Source of the DNA: Cyclobacteriaceae bacterium
GTDB lineage: Bacteria > Bacteroidota > Bacteroidia > Cytophagales > Cyclobacteriaceae
Reading direction: 5' to 3'
NCBI GenBank assembly: GCA_019638395.1
Contig: JAHBTX010000002.1
Location: forward strand, 894,507-958,506
Length of the DNA: 64,000 nt
This document shows, piece by piece, positions 52,423 to 63,000 of the stretch. A program made the translations under genes and the position numbers. The first letter of the stretch is position 1; every line of letters begins with the position of its first letter. The notes below the pieces were generated by a model that saw only the letters and a list, made by a program, of their open reading frames with translations, made no database searches and had not been told where the DNA came from.

Positions 52423-52455
52423 AAAGGGAAGCAGAATTAAATGCTTCCCTTTCTT
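52423..52455. terminator. bidirectional hairpin terminator
   Basis: AAAGGGAAGCA and TGCTTCCCTTT form a perfect 11-base stem with an eight-base loop, between two convergent genes. Confidence 0.85.
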
Positions 52456-52468
52456 ATTTTATAAGAAG

Positions 52469-52969
52469 TTACTTGGCAATTCGCCTCAATACAACCCGCT
52501 GTAAAGTGGTGGTAGAATAAGTTTTTACTTCCGGATGGCCAGCCGGCTCCTTTTTTCCAGAGGTTACTTCAAATATTAATGTCTCGCCTAAAAGCTCATA
52601 AGAAGAAGTAAGCAGTACTTCGTGTGTTTCAAAAACACTGTAAAGCTTATTACCAAAGAGGTAATCGGTTAATTCAAGACCTCCGCCTTCATCGGTTATA
52701 TATTTGTTCTGATTGGGGTCGGGTGTGCGTAATACATAGTCTTTTACCATAGGCCTGGTGGGTGAAAGATATTCCGTTTTCCAACTCCAACTGGTAGGTG
52801 TTAATTTTTCAACTGTGTGTCGAACAGCCACACTATCTTTCAATACCCCCTTGGTGAATATATGCATGGTGCCCTCCCATTTGCCAAGGCACTTATCGCC
52901 AAACAACACCGGTTGACTATGACTGTAAAACACTGAAAGTACGAATAAACTTAGAAGTAGAATTTTCAT
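52469..52969 (-). CDS. hypothetical secreted protein, about 166 residues
   Basis: A 166-residue exported protein with a signal peptide (MKILLLSLFVLSVFYSHSQ). The mature part, with GKWEGTMHIFTKG near its start and repeated amphipathic strands (VAVRHTVEKLTPTSWSWKTEYL), looks like a small lipocalin- or DUF1579-type barrel, but I cannot assign it. It is convergent with the paralogue pair and divergent from the PNPOx-like gene. Confidence 0.65.
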   Translation of the reverse strand: MKILLLSLFVLSVFYSHSQPVLFGDKCLGKWEGTMHIFTKGVLKDSVAVRHTVEKLTPTSWSWKTEYLSPTRPMVKDYVLRTPDPNQNKYITDEGGGLELTDYLFGNKLYSVFETHEVLLTSSYELLGETLIFEVTSGKKEPAGHPEVKTYSTTTLQRVVLRRIAK

Positions 52970-53056
52970 GGTGATGTTACGGATCAGGAAAATGCTGGTG
53001 TATCAAAATTGGCCTACCATATTTTATCGATTATTAAAATTAACCAAATTGGCAGC

Positions 53057-53572
53057 ATGAAAAAATTGGCCATCTTCGTCATGTTGGTTTTACCCTTTGC
53101 TTGTAAACCAAAACCAACATCCAAACCGGTTATTGGTACATTGGCTACATTAGATGCGGCCCGCGAAATAATGGCAACCAGTACTTGCACCCTGGTAACC
53201 GTTAATGATGTTAACCAACCTTATGCCCGGGTAATGGATCCGCTTGAGCCTGAGAAGGATTTTGTAGTTTGGTTGGCTACGAATCCGCGTAGCCGAAAGG
53301 TAATGCACATGCAAACCAATGCAAACGTAGTGCTGCATTATGTTGACAAAAACGAGAACGGATATGTTTCGTTATACGGACAAGCTGAACTCGTAAACGA
53401 TCCTCTTGAAATAGAAAATCATTGGAAACCCGAATGGGATAAATTCTATCGGAATAAAAGTGAGGATTGTATTTTAATTAAAGTTAAACCCACCCGGTTA
53501 GAGATTATCGATTATAACCACGGCCTTTCGGGCGATCCGGTATCGTGGCAACCGACTGTAATTGTATTCTGA
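53057..53572 (+). CDS. exported PNPOx-like (split-barrel flavin-binding) protein
   Basis: A 171-residue protein of the pyridoxamine 5'-phosphate oxidase-like fold, which binds flavin or heme. The start at 53057 gives a signal sequence (MKKLAIFVMLVLPFAC) with a weak lipobox; the longer frame adds 16 residues before it. The split-barrel is visible in TCTLVTVNDVNQPYARVMD, FVVWLATNPRSRKVMHMQ and GYVSLYGQAELVNDPLE. Exported members are unusual and their role is unclear. It is 63 bases upstream of the molybdenum hydroxylase gene on the same strand. Confidence 0.82.
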   Translation: MKKLAIFVMLVLPFACKPKPTSKPVIGTLATLDAAREIMATSTCTLVTVNDVNQPYARVMDPLEPEKDFVVWLATNPRSRKVMHMQTNANVVLHYVDKNENGYVSLYGQAELVNDPLEIENHWKPEWDKFYRNKSEDCILIKVKPTRLEIIDYNHGLSGDPVSWQPTVIVF

Positions 53573-53635
53573 GTAATGCCGTAGTCCAGCTTTTATGGTA
53601 CTGAAAGATTACATACCTTATTGAAAAATAAGCGT

Positions 53636-55882
53636 ATGGAAACAAGCATTACTTCCGAAATTAAAAAGATTGACAGACGCACATTTTTGAAGGCAACTGG
53701 TCTAACTGCCTCGGGTCTTGTAATTGGATTGCAATGGGCTTGCTCACCTGATAAACCAAATATTCCGTTTTCGCCTAATGTATATCTTACTATTAATGGT
53801 GATGGTTCAGTTACGATTGTTGCCCACCGACAAGAAATGGGTACTGGCATTCGAACAGGTTTGCCGATGGTGCTGGCCGATGAATTAGAAGCCGACTGGG
53901 ATAAAGTAACGTTGCAACAAGCCGTTGGCGATGAAAAGAAATATGGAAATCAGAATACCGATGGTTCATTTTCCATTCGGATGTTTTTTGAACCCATGCG
54001 CAAAGCCGGAGCTTCGGCCAGAATGATGTTGGAACAGGCGGCTGCACAAAAATGGGGAATTGATGTAAGCGAATGCAAAGCACAAAACCATGAAGTAGTA
54101 AGCAAGAGCGGGAAAAAAATTGGTTTTGGCGAATTAACAGAGATTGCGTCAAAACTGGAAGTGCCTACAGACGATAAAATTGTATTAAAGAACAAGGCTG
54201 ACTGGAAATACATTGGCAAAAAAACAAACCTGTACGACACGCCTGATATTATAAAAGGTAAAGCTGTTTATGGTATTGATGTAGTTAAACCCGGAATGAA
54301 GTACGCGGTGATTTTACGCTGCCCGGTAGCCGGAGGTAAGCCCGCCAGCTTCTCCGATGAAGCAGCGTTGAAGGTGCCCGGTGTTATAAAAATTTTTGTA
54401 TTGAAAGCATCCGGTTTTCCGGCTGGGTTTGATGCACCCCAAGGAGGAATAGTGGTAGTAGCCGATAGCACGTGGGCTGCGATAACGGCTCGCAAAGCAT
54501 TGGAAGTAGAATGGGATTATGGCGTTAACCTCGATTATAATTCGGATGAATATATTCTTGACCTTACAAAAAAAGTAAAGAAGAAAGGCGATGTGCGCAG
54601 AGCTAACGGTTCGATTGATGAAGCAATAAAAAAAGCAGGTCATGTTCTTGAATCAATTTTTGTTACCCAACATTTATCGCATGCACCCATGGAGCCACCT
54701 AATGCCACCGCATTGTTCCAAGATGGCAACCTCGAGATGTGGGCCCCGGTACAATCGCCACAATGGATACGCGATAGTGTGGCCAGTAATTTAGGGTTGG
54801 ATGCTGCAAACGTAACTATTAATGTAACGTTGCTTGGCGGAGCATTCGGGCGTAAATCAAAACCTGATTTTGCTGTAGAAGCAGCCATGATCGCGAAAGA
54901 AATACCGGGCACACCTGTTAAAGTTACATGGACGCGCGAAGATGATTTAACCCACGACTTTTATCATGCCTGTAGTGTACAAAACATTCGCGTAGCGTTT
55001 GATAAAGAGAACAATGTAACAGGCTGGAATCACCGCAGTGCATTTCCACCCATTGGCGGAACCACTAATGCGAAAGAAATTTTTCCGAGTACAGGTGAGT
55101 TGGGCTTAGGCGCAGTCGATTTTCCATACAACATACCTCATGTTTCCATGGAAGCAATTGAAGCCCCGGCCCGCACACGCATTGGTTGGTTACGATCGGT
55201 AAGTAATATTCAACATGCCTTTGCAGTAGGTAGCATGCTCGATGAAATTGCTACTCACCGTAAAGTCGATCCGGTGAAAAATCTTTTGGAGTTACTCGGG
55301 CCGGATAGAACCATTCCTTTCAACGAATACATGACCGGTTTTGAAAACTATGGCGAACCGTTAGATAAATTTCCCTGGAGTACGAGTCGCTTACGCGGAG
55401 TAATTGAATTAGTAGCCGAAAAATCCGGCTGGGGCAAATCGCTCCCGAAAGGACATGGCATGGGCATTTGCGCACATAAAAGTTTCTTAACCTATGTAGC
55501 GTGCGTGGTGCATGTATCGGTAGATGATGCCGGTAAGCTTACTATAAAAGAAGCGCACTATGCGGTGGATTGCGGACAAGTTGTAAATCGCAATTCCGTT
55601 ATCAACCAATTTGAAGGTGGCTTTATCTTTTCGCTTAGTGGCGCGTTGAAGGGCAGTATCTCGTTTAAAGATGGGGCCAGCATGCAAACCAATTTTGATA
55701 AGTATGGTGTGGCCCGAATGGCTGATGCACCTAAGGTATTGCAAGTACATTTGGTGGAGAGTGATGAAAAACCCACCGGTGTAGGCGAGCCGCCCGTGCC
55801 ACCAGTGGCACCCGCTTTGGCCAATGCTATTTTTGCTGCAACAGGGAAGCGCTATAGAGAAATGCCGATGAGGCTAAGCTAA
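53636..55882 (+). CDS. Tat-exported xanthine-dehydrogenase-family molybdopterin-binding subunit
   Basis: A 748-residue large subunit of a molybdenum hydroxylase, closest in layout to the isoquinoline oxidoreductase beta type. The N-terminus carries a twin-arginine signal (DRRTFLKATGLTASGLV). Molybdopterin-binding motifs include GGAFGRKSKPDF at about 400, and the catalytic Glu lies in GVGEPPVPPVAPAL at about 715. The ATG at 53636 is preferred to a TTG five codons earlier. These enzymes need an iron-sulfur subunit (IorA-like), which is not in the neighbouring genes. Substrate is likely an N-heterocycle or aldehyde. Confidence 0.9.
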   Translation: METSITSEIKKIDRRTFLKATGLTASGLVIGLQWACSPDKPNIPFSPNVYLTINGDGSVTIVAHRQEMGTGIRTGLPMVLADELEADWDKVTLQQAVGDEKKYGNQNTDGSFSIRMFFEPMRKAGASARMMLEQAAAQKWGIDVSECKAQNHEVVSKSGKKIGFGELTEIASKLEVPTDDKIVLKNKADWKYIGKKTNLYDTPDIIKGKAVYGIDVVKPGMKYAVILRCPVAGGKPASFSDEAALKVPGVIKIFVLKASGFPAGFDAPQGGIVVVADSTWAAITARKALEVEWDYGVNLDYNSDEYILDLTKKVKKKGDVRRANGSIDEAIKKAGHVLESIFVTQHLSHAPMEPPNATALFQDGNLEMWAPVQSPQWIRDSVASNLGLDAANVTINVTLLGGAFGRKSKPDFAVEAAMIAKEIPGTPVKVTWTREDDLTHDFYHACSVQNIRVAFDKENNVTGWNHRSAFPPIGGTTNAKEIFPSTGELGLGAVDFPYNIPHVSMEAIEAPARTRIGWLRSVSNIQHAFAVGSMLDEIATHRKVDPVKNLLELLGPDRTIPFNEYMTGFENYGEPLDKFPWSTSRLRGVIELVAEKSGWGKSLPKGHGMGICAHKSFLTYVACVVHVSVDDAGKLTIKEAHYAVDCGQVVNRNSVINQFEGGFIFSLSGALKGSISFKDGASMQTNFDKYGVARMADAPKVLQVHLVESDEKPTGVGEPPVPPVAPALANAIFAATGKRYREMPMRLS

Positions 55883-55951
55883 TACATACATTAAGTTAGT
55901 TGATCACGTTTTAATACTTGTGCTCTGTTTAAGAATTGCAAAATATTCTTT

Positions 55952-57694
55952 ATGAGAAAAGCACTACTTCTTTTGGTGGTAATCTTATTGATTTTCGTTT
56001 CAGTTGCCAGCCTTCGGGCTCCTGAATTATTCACAATTAAAAGTAAGATTCAAGTAACTGTAGTCACACCTCCTTCAATATGTGGAACCCCGGGAGCAAG
56101 AACGGTTCTTAAAATAATGGATACTACCCGGCAGATGGCTCCATTGTTAGAGAATCTGGGAAAATATGGAATGAAAATAACCACAAGCAGTGAACGCGCT
56201 CAATTGTTTTTTAATCAAGGGCTAAACCTGTATTATGGATTTAATCATTTAGAAGCCTTTCGATCCTTTAAAGAAGCAGCGAGATTGGATCCTAAGTGTG
56301 CGATGGCTTATTGGGGGCAGGCGCTTTCATTGGGGCCAAACATAAACTTGCCTATGGATGCTGCCGATACAGAAACTGTTTACAAATCCCTACAGAAAGC
56401 AATTGCATTGCAAAGTAATTCATCATTAAAGGAGCAGGCGTTAATTAATGCATTACGTAAACGCTATACTTCAGAAGCCTTAAAAGACAGGAAGTCGTTA
56501 GACGAAGATTATGCAACGGCAATGGAACAGGTTGCTAAAAATTTTCCGGAAGATGCCGATGTAAACACCTTGTATGCTGAGGCACTGATGGATTTACATC
56601 CGTGGGATTTTTGGAAAAACGGGAAGCCTCAACCCTGGACACAACAACCCATTGAGACTTTGGGTAAAGTGATTTCCCGGTTCCCAAACCATCCCGGTGC
56701 AAATCATTTAACTATTCATATTCTTGAAGCTTCTCCTGAACCAGATAAAGCCACAGCGAGTGCTGATAAACTTCTTGATCTTGTGCCAGGCTCAGGCCAC
56801 CTGGTTCACATGCCTTCTCATATTTACATCAGGATAGGCCGATACCTGGATGGAGTTGAAGCAAATGAGCGAGCTATTAAAACCGATGAAGAATACATTG
56901 CGCAATGCAAAGTGCAAGGTGTTTATCCGTTGTTTTATTATCCCCATAACTATCACTTCTTGTTGGCTTGTGCGCAAATGGCAGGCATGAATGAGAAGTC
57001 GAAACTTGCTGCTGAAGAATTGAGAAAAACTATCCCTTTGGAAATGCTTAATGAACCAGATTTTGTTACCCTTCAGCATTGGTATTCCATGCCCTGGTAT
57101 AATATGGTTAGATTTAGCAAGTGGAGTGATATTCTGCAAGTAAAGGAACCTGTAGATTCGTTGAAGTATGTCAAAGCTGCATGGCATTATGCACGTGGAA
57201 TGGCTTTAGTTAGAATGAATAAGCGTATCGAAGCGCAACAAGAACTATCTGATCTTTCAAAATTGGTAGCCGATCCATTTATGGAAAATACCATAAGTGG
57301 ATTTAACAGCTTTAGAAATGTATTGAGTATTGGTGAACATGTTCTGCAGGCTGAAATTCAGGTTAGCCAAAAGAATTATGACAAGGCAGAGCAATTGCTA
57401 AATGAGGCGATGAAAATAGAAGACAGCCTCTTATACCAGGAGCCCCCGGATTGGTACCACCCTACCCGCCAGATATTGGGCGCGGTTTTGCTGAAAGCAA
57501 AAAAGCCGGCCCTTGCAGAAAAACAATTTCGCGAAGATCTGAATCAATATCGTAAAAATGGATGGTCGCTACAGGGGTTATACCAAAGCCTCGAAGCACA
57601 AGGAAAAAAACAAGAAGCCATTCATGTGAAGAAAGAATTTGATAAAGCTTTTTCCAAGGCCGACATAACTTTGAAAACACCTATGTTTGAATAG
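55952..57694 (+). CDS. exported tetratricopeptide-repeat protein
   Basis: A 580-residue protein with an N-terminal signal or anchor (ALLLLVVILLIFVSVASL). TPR-type helix pairs begin at about residue 85 (FFNQGLNLYYGFNHLEAFRSF, EAARLDPKCAMAYWGQAL) and recur to the C-terminus. A conserved middle block, HPGANHLTIHILEAS then GSGHLVHMPSHIYIRIGRY and YYPHNYHFL, is rich in His and is typical of one TPR subfamily; it may bind a metal or cofactor. Role unknown. It is convergent with the RND operon. Confidence 0.82.
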   Translation: MRKALLLLVVILLIFVSVASLRAPELFTIKSKIQVTVVTPPSICGTPGARTVLKIMDTTRQMAPLLENLGKYGMKITTSSERAQLFFNQGLNLYYGFNHLEAFRSFKEAARLDPKCAMAYWGQALSLGPNINLPMDAADTETVYKSLQKAIALQSNSSLKEQALINALRKRYTSEALKDRKSLDEDYATAMEQVAKNFPEDADVNTLYAEALMDLHPWDFWKNGKPQPWTQQPIETLGKVISRFPNHPGANHLTIHILEASPEPDKATASADKLLDLVPGSGHLVHMPSHIYIRIGRYLDGVEANERAIKTDEEYIAQCKVQGVYPLFYYPHNYHFLLACAQMAGMNEKSKLAAEELRKTIPLEMLNEPDFVTLQHWYSMPWYNMVRFSKWSDILQVKEPVDSLKYVKAAWHYARGMALVRMNKRIEAQQELSDLSKLVADPFMENTISGFNSFRNVLSIGEHVLQAEIQVSQKNYDKAEQLLNEAMKIEDSLLYQEPPDWYHPTRQILGAVLLKAKKPALAEKQFREDLNQYRKNGWSLQGLYQSLEAQGKKQEAIHVKKEFDKAFSKADITLKTPMFE

Positions 57695-57700
57695 CAGCAA

Positions 57701-58828
57701 TTACTCTTCCGAATTTTTCAATAAACTCAAAAGCGTAAAAGCACCCTGCATAACCACGTTAGCGTTCGCATCAAAATCAGCGGGCAAAATTACGTGGGTA
57801 AATCCCGATTCACTAATACCGGTTTCCACTTCAACCCAATTAAATTCATTCTTCGATTTTTGAATGAAGATGTAGTGAACTCCATCGTAACTTACAACGG
57901 CTGTTTCGGGTAACGCTTGCACCGGGCTGCTATCTGCTTCAATGGTTGCTGTAAAATACATTCCCGGAATCAACAACGGGTCTTCTTTTTCAAGGTGGCA
58001 ATGCACACGCACAGTTCGCTCTGCCGAAATTTCTTTGCCGATTAAATAAACTGTGGCAATCCGCGCCTCTTTCTCGTTGGCCAGCACCAGTTTCATCGTT
58101 TGCCCTATGCGCAGCCTCATAATATCTTTTTCAAAAACCTGAGCTTCGGCATGTAAATGTTCGGTATCCACAATTTTAAACATTATATCTGCGCTGTTCA
58201 CATACTTGCCGCGGTTTACATTCACTTCTGTTACATAACCGGCAATGGGCGTGGTAATGCTAATGATACTTTTTATTCCGTCTTTCTGAATTGCTTCCGC
58301 AGAAAGTCCAATCATTTTGAGTCGCGCACGCAGGCCTTCTTCTTTTGCCTTTGCTGAGAAATAATTTGATTGAGCTTGCTGCAATACCTTAGTTGCATTT
58401 ACATTTTCACCCGCAAGTTCTTGTTGCCGTTTATATTCCAACTCCTGAAACTCCAATTGTGTTTTACTATCCAGATAGTCTTGTTGCAATTGAATGTAAT
58501 CCTGATGTTCTAACGTAGCAACAACTTGTCCTTGCTTTACTTGCATGCCTTGCAGTAGCTCGGTATGTTTAACAAAACCGCCCATGGGGGCTGCAATGGT
58601 AACCATGTTTTGCGGGGGCACATCCAGCGTACCATTTACCCGAATGAGATTACTGATTTTTCGGGTTTCGATTTTTCCAAGTTGCAAGCCAATAGTTTGG
58701 AGTTGTTCATCACTAAGATGAAGGGCGTTTCCATGCGTGCGCGATTCTGTTTCCTTTGCTTGTTCGGGATTTGTACATGAAAACAAAAAAGCAGCAACTG
58801 ATAATAAAGATATTTGTGTGAGATTCAT
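57701..58828 (-). CDS. czcB: RND efflux periplasmic adaptor, CzcB/CusB type
   Basis: A 375-residue membrane-fusion lipoprotein (lipobox LFSC at about 18) that links the inner-membrane pump to the outer-membrane channel. A barrel-sandwich part (MVTIAAPMGGFVKHTELLQG), a long coiled-coil hairpin (DYLDSKTQLEFQELEYKRQ) and a beta-barrel part (VHCHLEKEDPLLIPGMYF) are in the usual order. It is the last gene of the operon, five bases after the outer-membrane channel gene. No His-rich metal-binding N-terminus is present. Confidence 0.92.
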   Translation of the reverse strand: MNLTQISLLSVAAFLFSCTNPEQAKETESRTHGNALHLSDEQLQTIGLQLGKIETRKISNLIRVNGTLDVPPQNMVTIAAPMGGFVKHTELLQGMQVKQGQVVATLEHQDYIQLQQDYLDSKTQLEFQELEYKRQQELAGENVNATKVLQQAQSNYFSAKAKEEGLRARLKMIGLSAEAIQKDGIKSIISITTPIAGYVTEVNVNRGKYVNSADIMFKIVDTEHLHAEAQVFEKDIMRLRIGQTMKLVLANEKEARIATVYLIGKEISAERTVRVHCHLEKEDPLLIPGMYFTATIEADSSPVQALPETAVVSYDGVHYIFIQKSKNEFNWVEVETGISESGFTHVILPADFDANANVVMQGAFTLLSLLKNSEE

Positions 58829-58833
58829 AATGA

Positions 58834-60054
58834 TTAATAGCTTGCAGTAAGCGATTCGATTTTGATGATGGTTAAATTATGTTGTTGTAGAGCCACCAGG
58901 TAGTTTAGTTTAATACCAGTGGCTGTGCGTAATGATTGCAGATATTCTATGTAACCAATTTCGCCAGCGCGAAATGACTTGAGTGCCTGTGATAAAATAA
59001 GCACTGCATTTTGCAAGGCCGATTGCTCGTAAAACGCAAGACTGATCTCGTTTTTCTTTAATTCTTGCAGGGCTTGTTCATATTCCTGGTTAATCAAGGC
59101 TTGCGTATAAGCAACTTTTTTTTGTGCAGCCTGCTGTTGGTAGTACGCAGCTTTGGTTCGGGCGGCCTGTGGAGCAAACCAAAGGGGGAAAGCAACACCT
59201 ACCATAAAACCCTGAAAGCGCTTGTTCTTATCGTAAAACTCTTCTGTGCCGGCTGTATTTTGAAATCCGATTAAAGTCTGGTTGAAATACCCTAACTCCA
59301 GATCAGGCAAAAACTTATTACGTTCCACCCGAAGCATTTGCCTGCTGATTATAGTTTGTTGCAATTCGTATTGCAATGTTGGATTGTTAGTAAGACTACC
59401 GGTAGGGAGTGTTCTCCGCGTAAATGGTTCCGTTGCATCAATTAACTTTGTGGATTTAATTAATACCTGCAACCGCATTTGGGTAATGGTAATGTCGGTT
59501 TCATTTTGTTGCAATTGATTTTTGATTTCAAGCAGCTGACTTTCCGCAGTTGTTTTTTCCAACAGTGTACCTTCTCCGGTTTTATACCGAACAGCAGCGG
59601 CCCGCGCAAAGTCTGTAAACAAACTATCCTGCCCAAGCAATAGTTGGTGCAATGCGCGGTAATACAATAATAATTCGTACGCTGTTTTTACTTCATACAC
59701 CAGATTATTTCGGGCAAGGGCCAGGTTGCGTTCGGCACCTACTATCTGTTCCTTTCCTAATTTGCTTTGAGCTACCAGTGTGGAAGGAAATGGAATGTTT
59801 TGTGTCAGCGTTAGATTATTGTCTTGCTGAATGGTGTTGTATTGGCCTTTCATTAAGGTGGCCGAAAACTTACCTATATCCACCTGTGCTTTTTTTAACT
59901 GCCGGGCTTGCTCCAGGTGTAACTCTTCAGCCATCAGACGATCGTTATTTTTTAAAGCAGCGTGTATGGCTTCCTCGCGACTCATTTTTTGCGCGAAAGT
60001 TGCAGTGCTGATCAGCGCAAGCAACAAGAGAAAAATTTTAACTCTGCAAATCAT
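58834..60054 (-). CDS. czcC: TolC-family outer-membrane channel, CzcC type
   Basis: A 406-residue exported outer-membrane efflux protein. After the signal peptide (IFLLLLALISTATFAQK) it shows the long coiled-coil helices of the TolC family in two halves (EEAIHAALKNNDRLMAEELHLE; AYELLLYYRALHQLLLGQ). Its start overlaps the stop of the pump gene by four bases, so the two are co-translated. It provides the exit duct for the RND complex. Confidence 0.92.
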   Translation of the reverse strand: MICRVKIFLLLLALISTATFAQKMSREEAIHAALKNNDRLMAEELHLEQARQLKKAQVDIGKFSATLMKGQYNTIQQDNNLTLTQNIPFPSTLVAQSKLGKEQIVGAERNLALARNNLVYEVKTAYELLLYYRALHQLLLGQDSLFTDFARAAAVRYKTGEGTLLEKTTAESQLLEIKNQLQQNETDITITQMRLQVLIKSTKLIDATEPFTRRTLPTGSLTNNPTLQYELQQTIISRQMLRVERNKFLPDLELGYFNQTLIGFQNTAGTEEFYDKNKRFQGFMVGVAFPLWFAPQAARTKAAYYQQQAAQKKVAYTQALINQEYEQALQELKKNEISLAFYEQSALQNAVLILSQALKSFRAGEIGYIEYLQSLRTATGIKLNYLVALQQHNLTIIKIESLTASY

Positions 60055-63000
60055 AACTCAGATGATTGGGTTTTCTTTTCGAATAACGTGTATAAAACGG
60101 GTAGCACTACCAATGTTAGCAAGGTAGCCGTAATGAGGCCGCCAATTACAACTGTTGCCAATGGCCGCTGTACTTCTGCTCCGGAACCTTGTGAAAGTGC
60201 CATAGGTAAAAAGCCCAGTGAGGCAACCAGAGCAGTCATAAGTACAGGGCGAAGACGAACAAGGGTTCCTTTTTTTACAATTTCCTGCAATGAAACTACT
60301 CCTTGCGATTTCAGTTGGTTAAACTCAGCTATCAATACAATACCATTTAATACCGCTACACCAAACAGGGCAATAAATCCTACACCGGCCGAAATACTAA
60401 AAGGCATATCGCGCAGCCACAGGGCAAACACACCCCCAATGGCTGATAGTGGAATGGCCGTGAAGATTAACAAACTATGCCTGAACGAATGGAATGTGAA
60501 ATACAATAACAGAAAAATAAGAATAAGTGCTATGGGTACAGCAACAGATAAACGTTGCTTGGCTTCTTCCAGGTTTTTGAATGAACCACCATACGTAATG
60601 TAATAGCCCGGGTCGAACTTTAGTTGGTTAGAAATTTTTTCATTTAAGTCTTTTACAATGCTCTCCACATCGCGGCCACGCACATTAAAGCCTACTACAA
60701 TTCTGCGCTTGGCATCATCGCGTTGTATCTGGTTGGCGCCAATAGTAAGATTTATTTCAGCTAATTGATCTAATGGTACTTGTACCCCACTTGGTGTGGT
60801 TACAAAAAGATTTTTAACATCGCTTATGTTTTGGCGGTTTTGATTGGCTAACCGAACTACCAGATCGAATCGTTTTTCGTTTTCAAAAATTAATCCGGCT
60901 ACTTCGCCTGCGAAGCCAGTGCGTAATACACGGTTTACTTCATCAATACTTAACCCAAATTGTGCAAGCCGTTGCCGATTCCATTTCACTACAATCTGCG
61001 GCAAGCCACCAATGGGCTCTACAAATACATCCTCAGCCCCTTCAACTTCGCGTGCAAGTTTGCCAACCTGTTCGCCATAGCGTGCAAGCAAATCCAAATC
61101 TTCACCAAAAATTTTTAATACTACATCTTGCTTGGCTCCCGTCATCAACTCATTTGTGCGAAGTTGAATAGGTTGCTGAAACCCATACATCACACCGGGT
61201 AGTGCTGCCTCCAGTTTAGCCAGCATTTTATCGGCAAGTTCTTCACGTGTTTCGGCTGTAACCCATTCATCTTTTTCCCTTAGAGTTATAATCAGGTCGG
61301 TTACTTCGATTGACATCGGATCGGTGGGGATTTCTGAAGTTCCGATTTTTCCAATCACCGCATTTACTTCCGGAAAATTTTTGATCAGCACATCGGCTGT
61401 TTTAAGATTCACTTCTATTGATTCGCTCAATGAACTTCCGGTGATCAACCTGGTTTCAACGGCAAAGTCACCTTCATCCAATGTGGGAATAAACTCGCCA
61501 CCCATGCGAAAGAAAATAATCATGCTCCCCATCAGCATCGCTACCGAAACAGCCACAGTAATAAACTTATGCTTCAAAGCCGATTCAATTATGGGTTGAT
61601 ATAGTTTCTTAAAGAATGAGATAATCTTATCGGAGAAGTTAGGTTTATGACCAGTGTTCTTGCTAAGCCATAAAGCCGAAACCATCGGCACATAGGTAAG
61701 CGAAAGAATAAGCGCACCCAGAATAGCAAACGAAACCGTCTGTGCCATCGGCTTAAACATTTTACCTTCAATGCCCGTGAGTGACAGAATGGGCAGATAG
61801 ACAATTAAAATGATAATCTGGCCGAATGCAGCCGAGCGCATCATGGAACTGGCCGATTGTTCAACCTCTTCATCCATCTCGCATTGCGAAAGTTTTCTTA
61901 TGGTTGTATTGATGCCCAGATGGTGCATGGTGGCCTCCACAATAATTACTGCACCATCTACTATCAATCCAAAATCAAGTGCCCCCAAACTCATCAGGTT
62001 GCCTGACACGCCAAACAGATTCATCATGGCAATAGCAAAAAGCATAGCCAATGGAATTACAGAGGCTACTATTAACCCGGCTCGAAAATTTCCGAGTAGC
62101 ATCACCAATACAAATACCACAATCAATGCTCCCTCAGCCAGATTTTTTACTACGGTTTCAATAGCATTATTCACTAACCGTGTGCGGTCCAGAAACGCTT
62201 CAATTGCTACGCCTTCGGGTAACGTTTTCCGAATCTGCTCGATGCGGTCTTTTACATTGGCAATTACCTGCGATGAGTTAGCCCCTTTTAGCATTAGCAC
62301 AACTCCGCCCACCGCTTCGCCTGTGTTGTTATAAGTTAACGCCCCATAGCGCGCAGCACTACCAAATTGAATGGTGCCCACATCTTGCATCAGCACGGGT
62401 AAACCATTAGTAGTATTCTTTACAACAATCTGCCGGATGTCTTCCAGGTTTTCTACAAGACCTTCACTGCGTATAAAGTAGGTGTTGGGCTTGCGTTCAA
62501 TATAAGCTCCGCCTGTATTTTGATTATTTTTTTCAAGTGCCTCAAACACCTGGCTGATGCTGATGTTCATGCCTCGCAGCCTTACCGGGTCAATCGCGAT
62601 TTCATATTGCTTTACGTAACCACCAAAACTGCTGATGTCGGCAATACCTTGCGTACCGATAAGCTGCCTGCGCACAATCCAATCCTGAATGGTGCGTAAC
62701 TCCATGGCATCGTATATTTTTTCGAAGCCGGGTTTGGCGCGCAAAACATATTGATAAATTTCGCTAAGCCCTGTTGAGAGCGGACCAATTTCTGGTGAGC
62801 CTACACCGCCCGGTATCTGTTCTTGTGCCTGATTGAGTCGCTCGTTTACTTGTTGCCGTGCCCAGTAAATATCGGTGTCTTCTTCAAATACAATTGTTAC
62901 CACCGAAAGCCCAAAACGTGAGATGGAACGCATCTCCACAATTTCAGGAATGGTAGCCATGGTTTGCTCTACCGGAAAGGTAACGAGGCGCTCTACTTCG

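Noticed and set aside
59962-62334. Forward frames of 213 and 174 codons opposite the RND pump gene
   Set aside because: They are shadows of the well-conserved czcA/czcC coding strand and have the Ser/Thr/Asn-rich composition typical of antisense reading.
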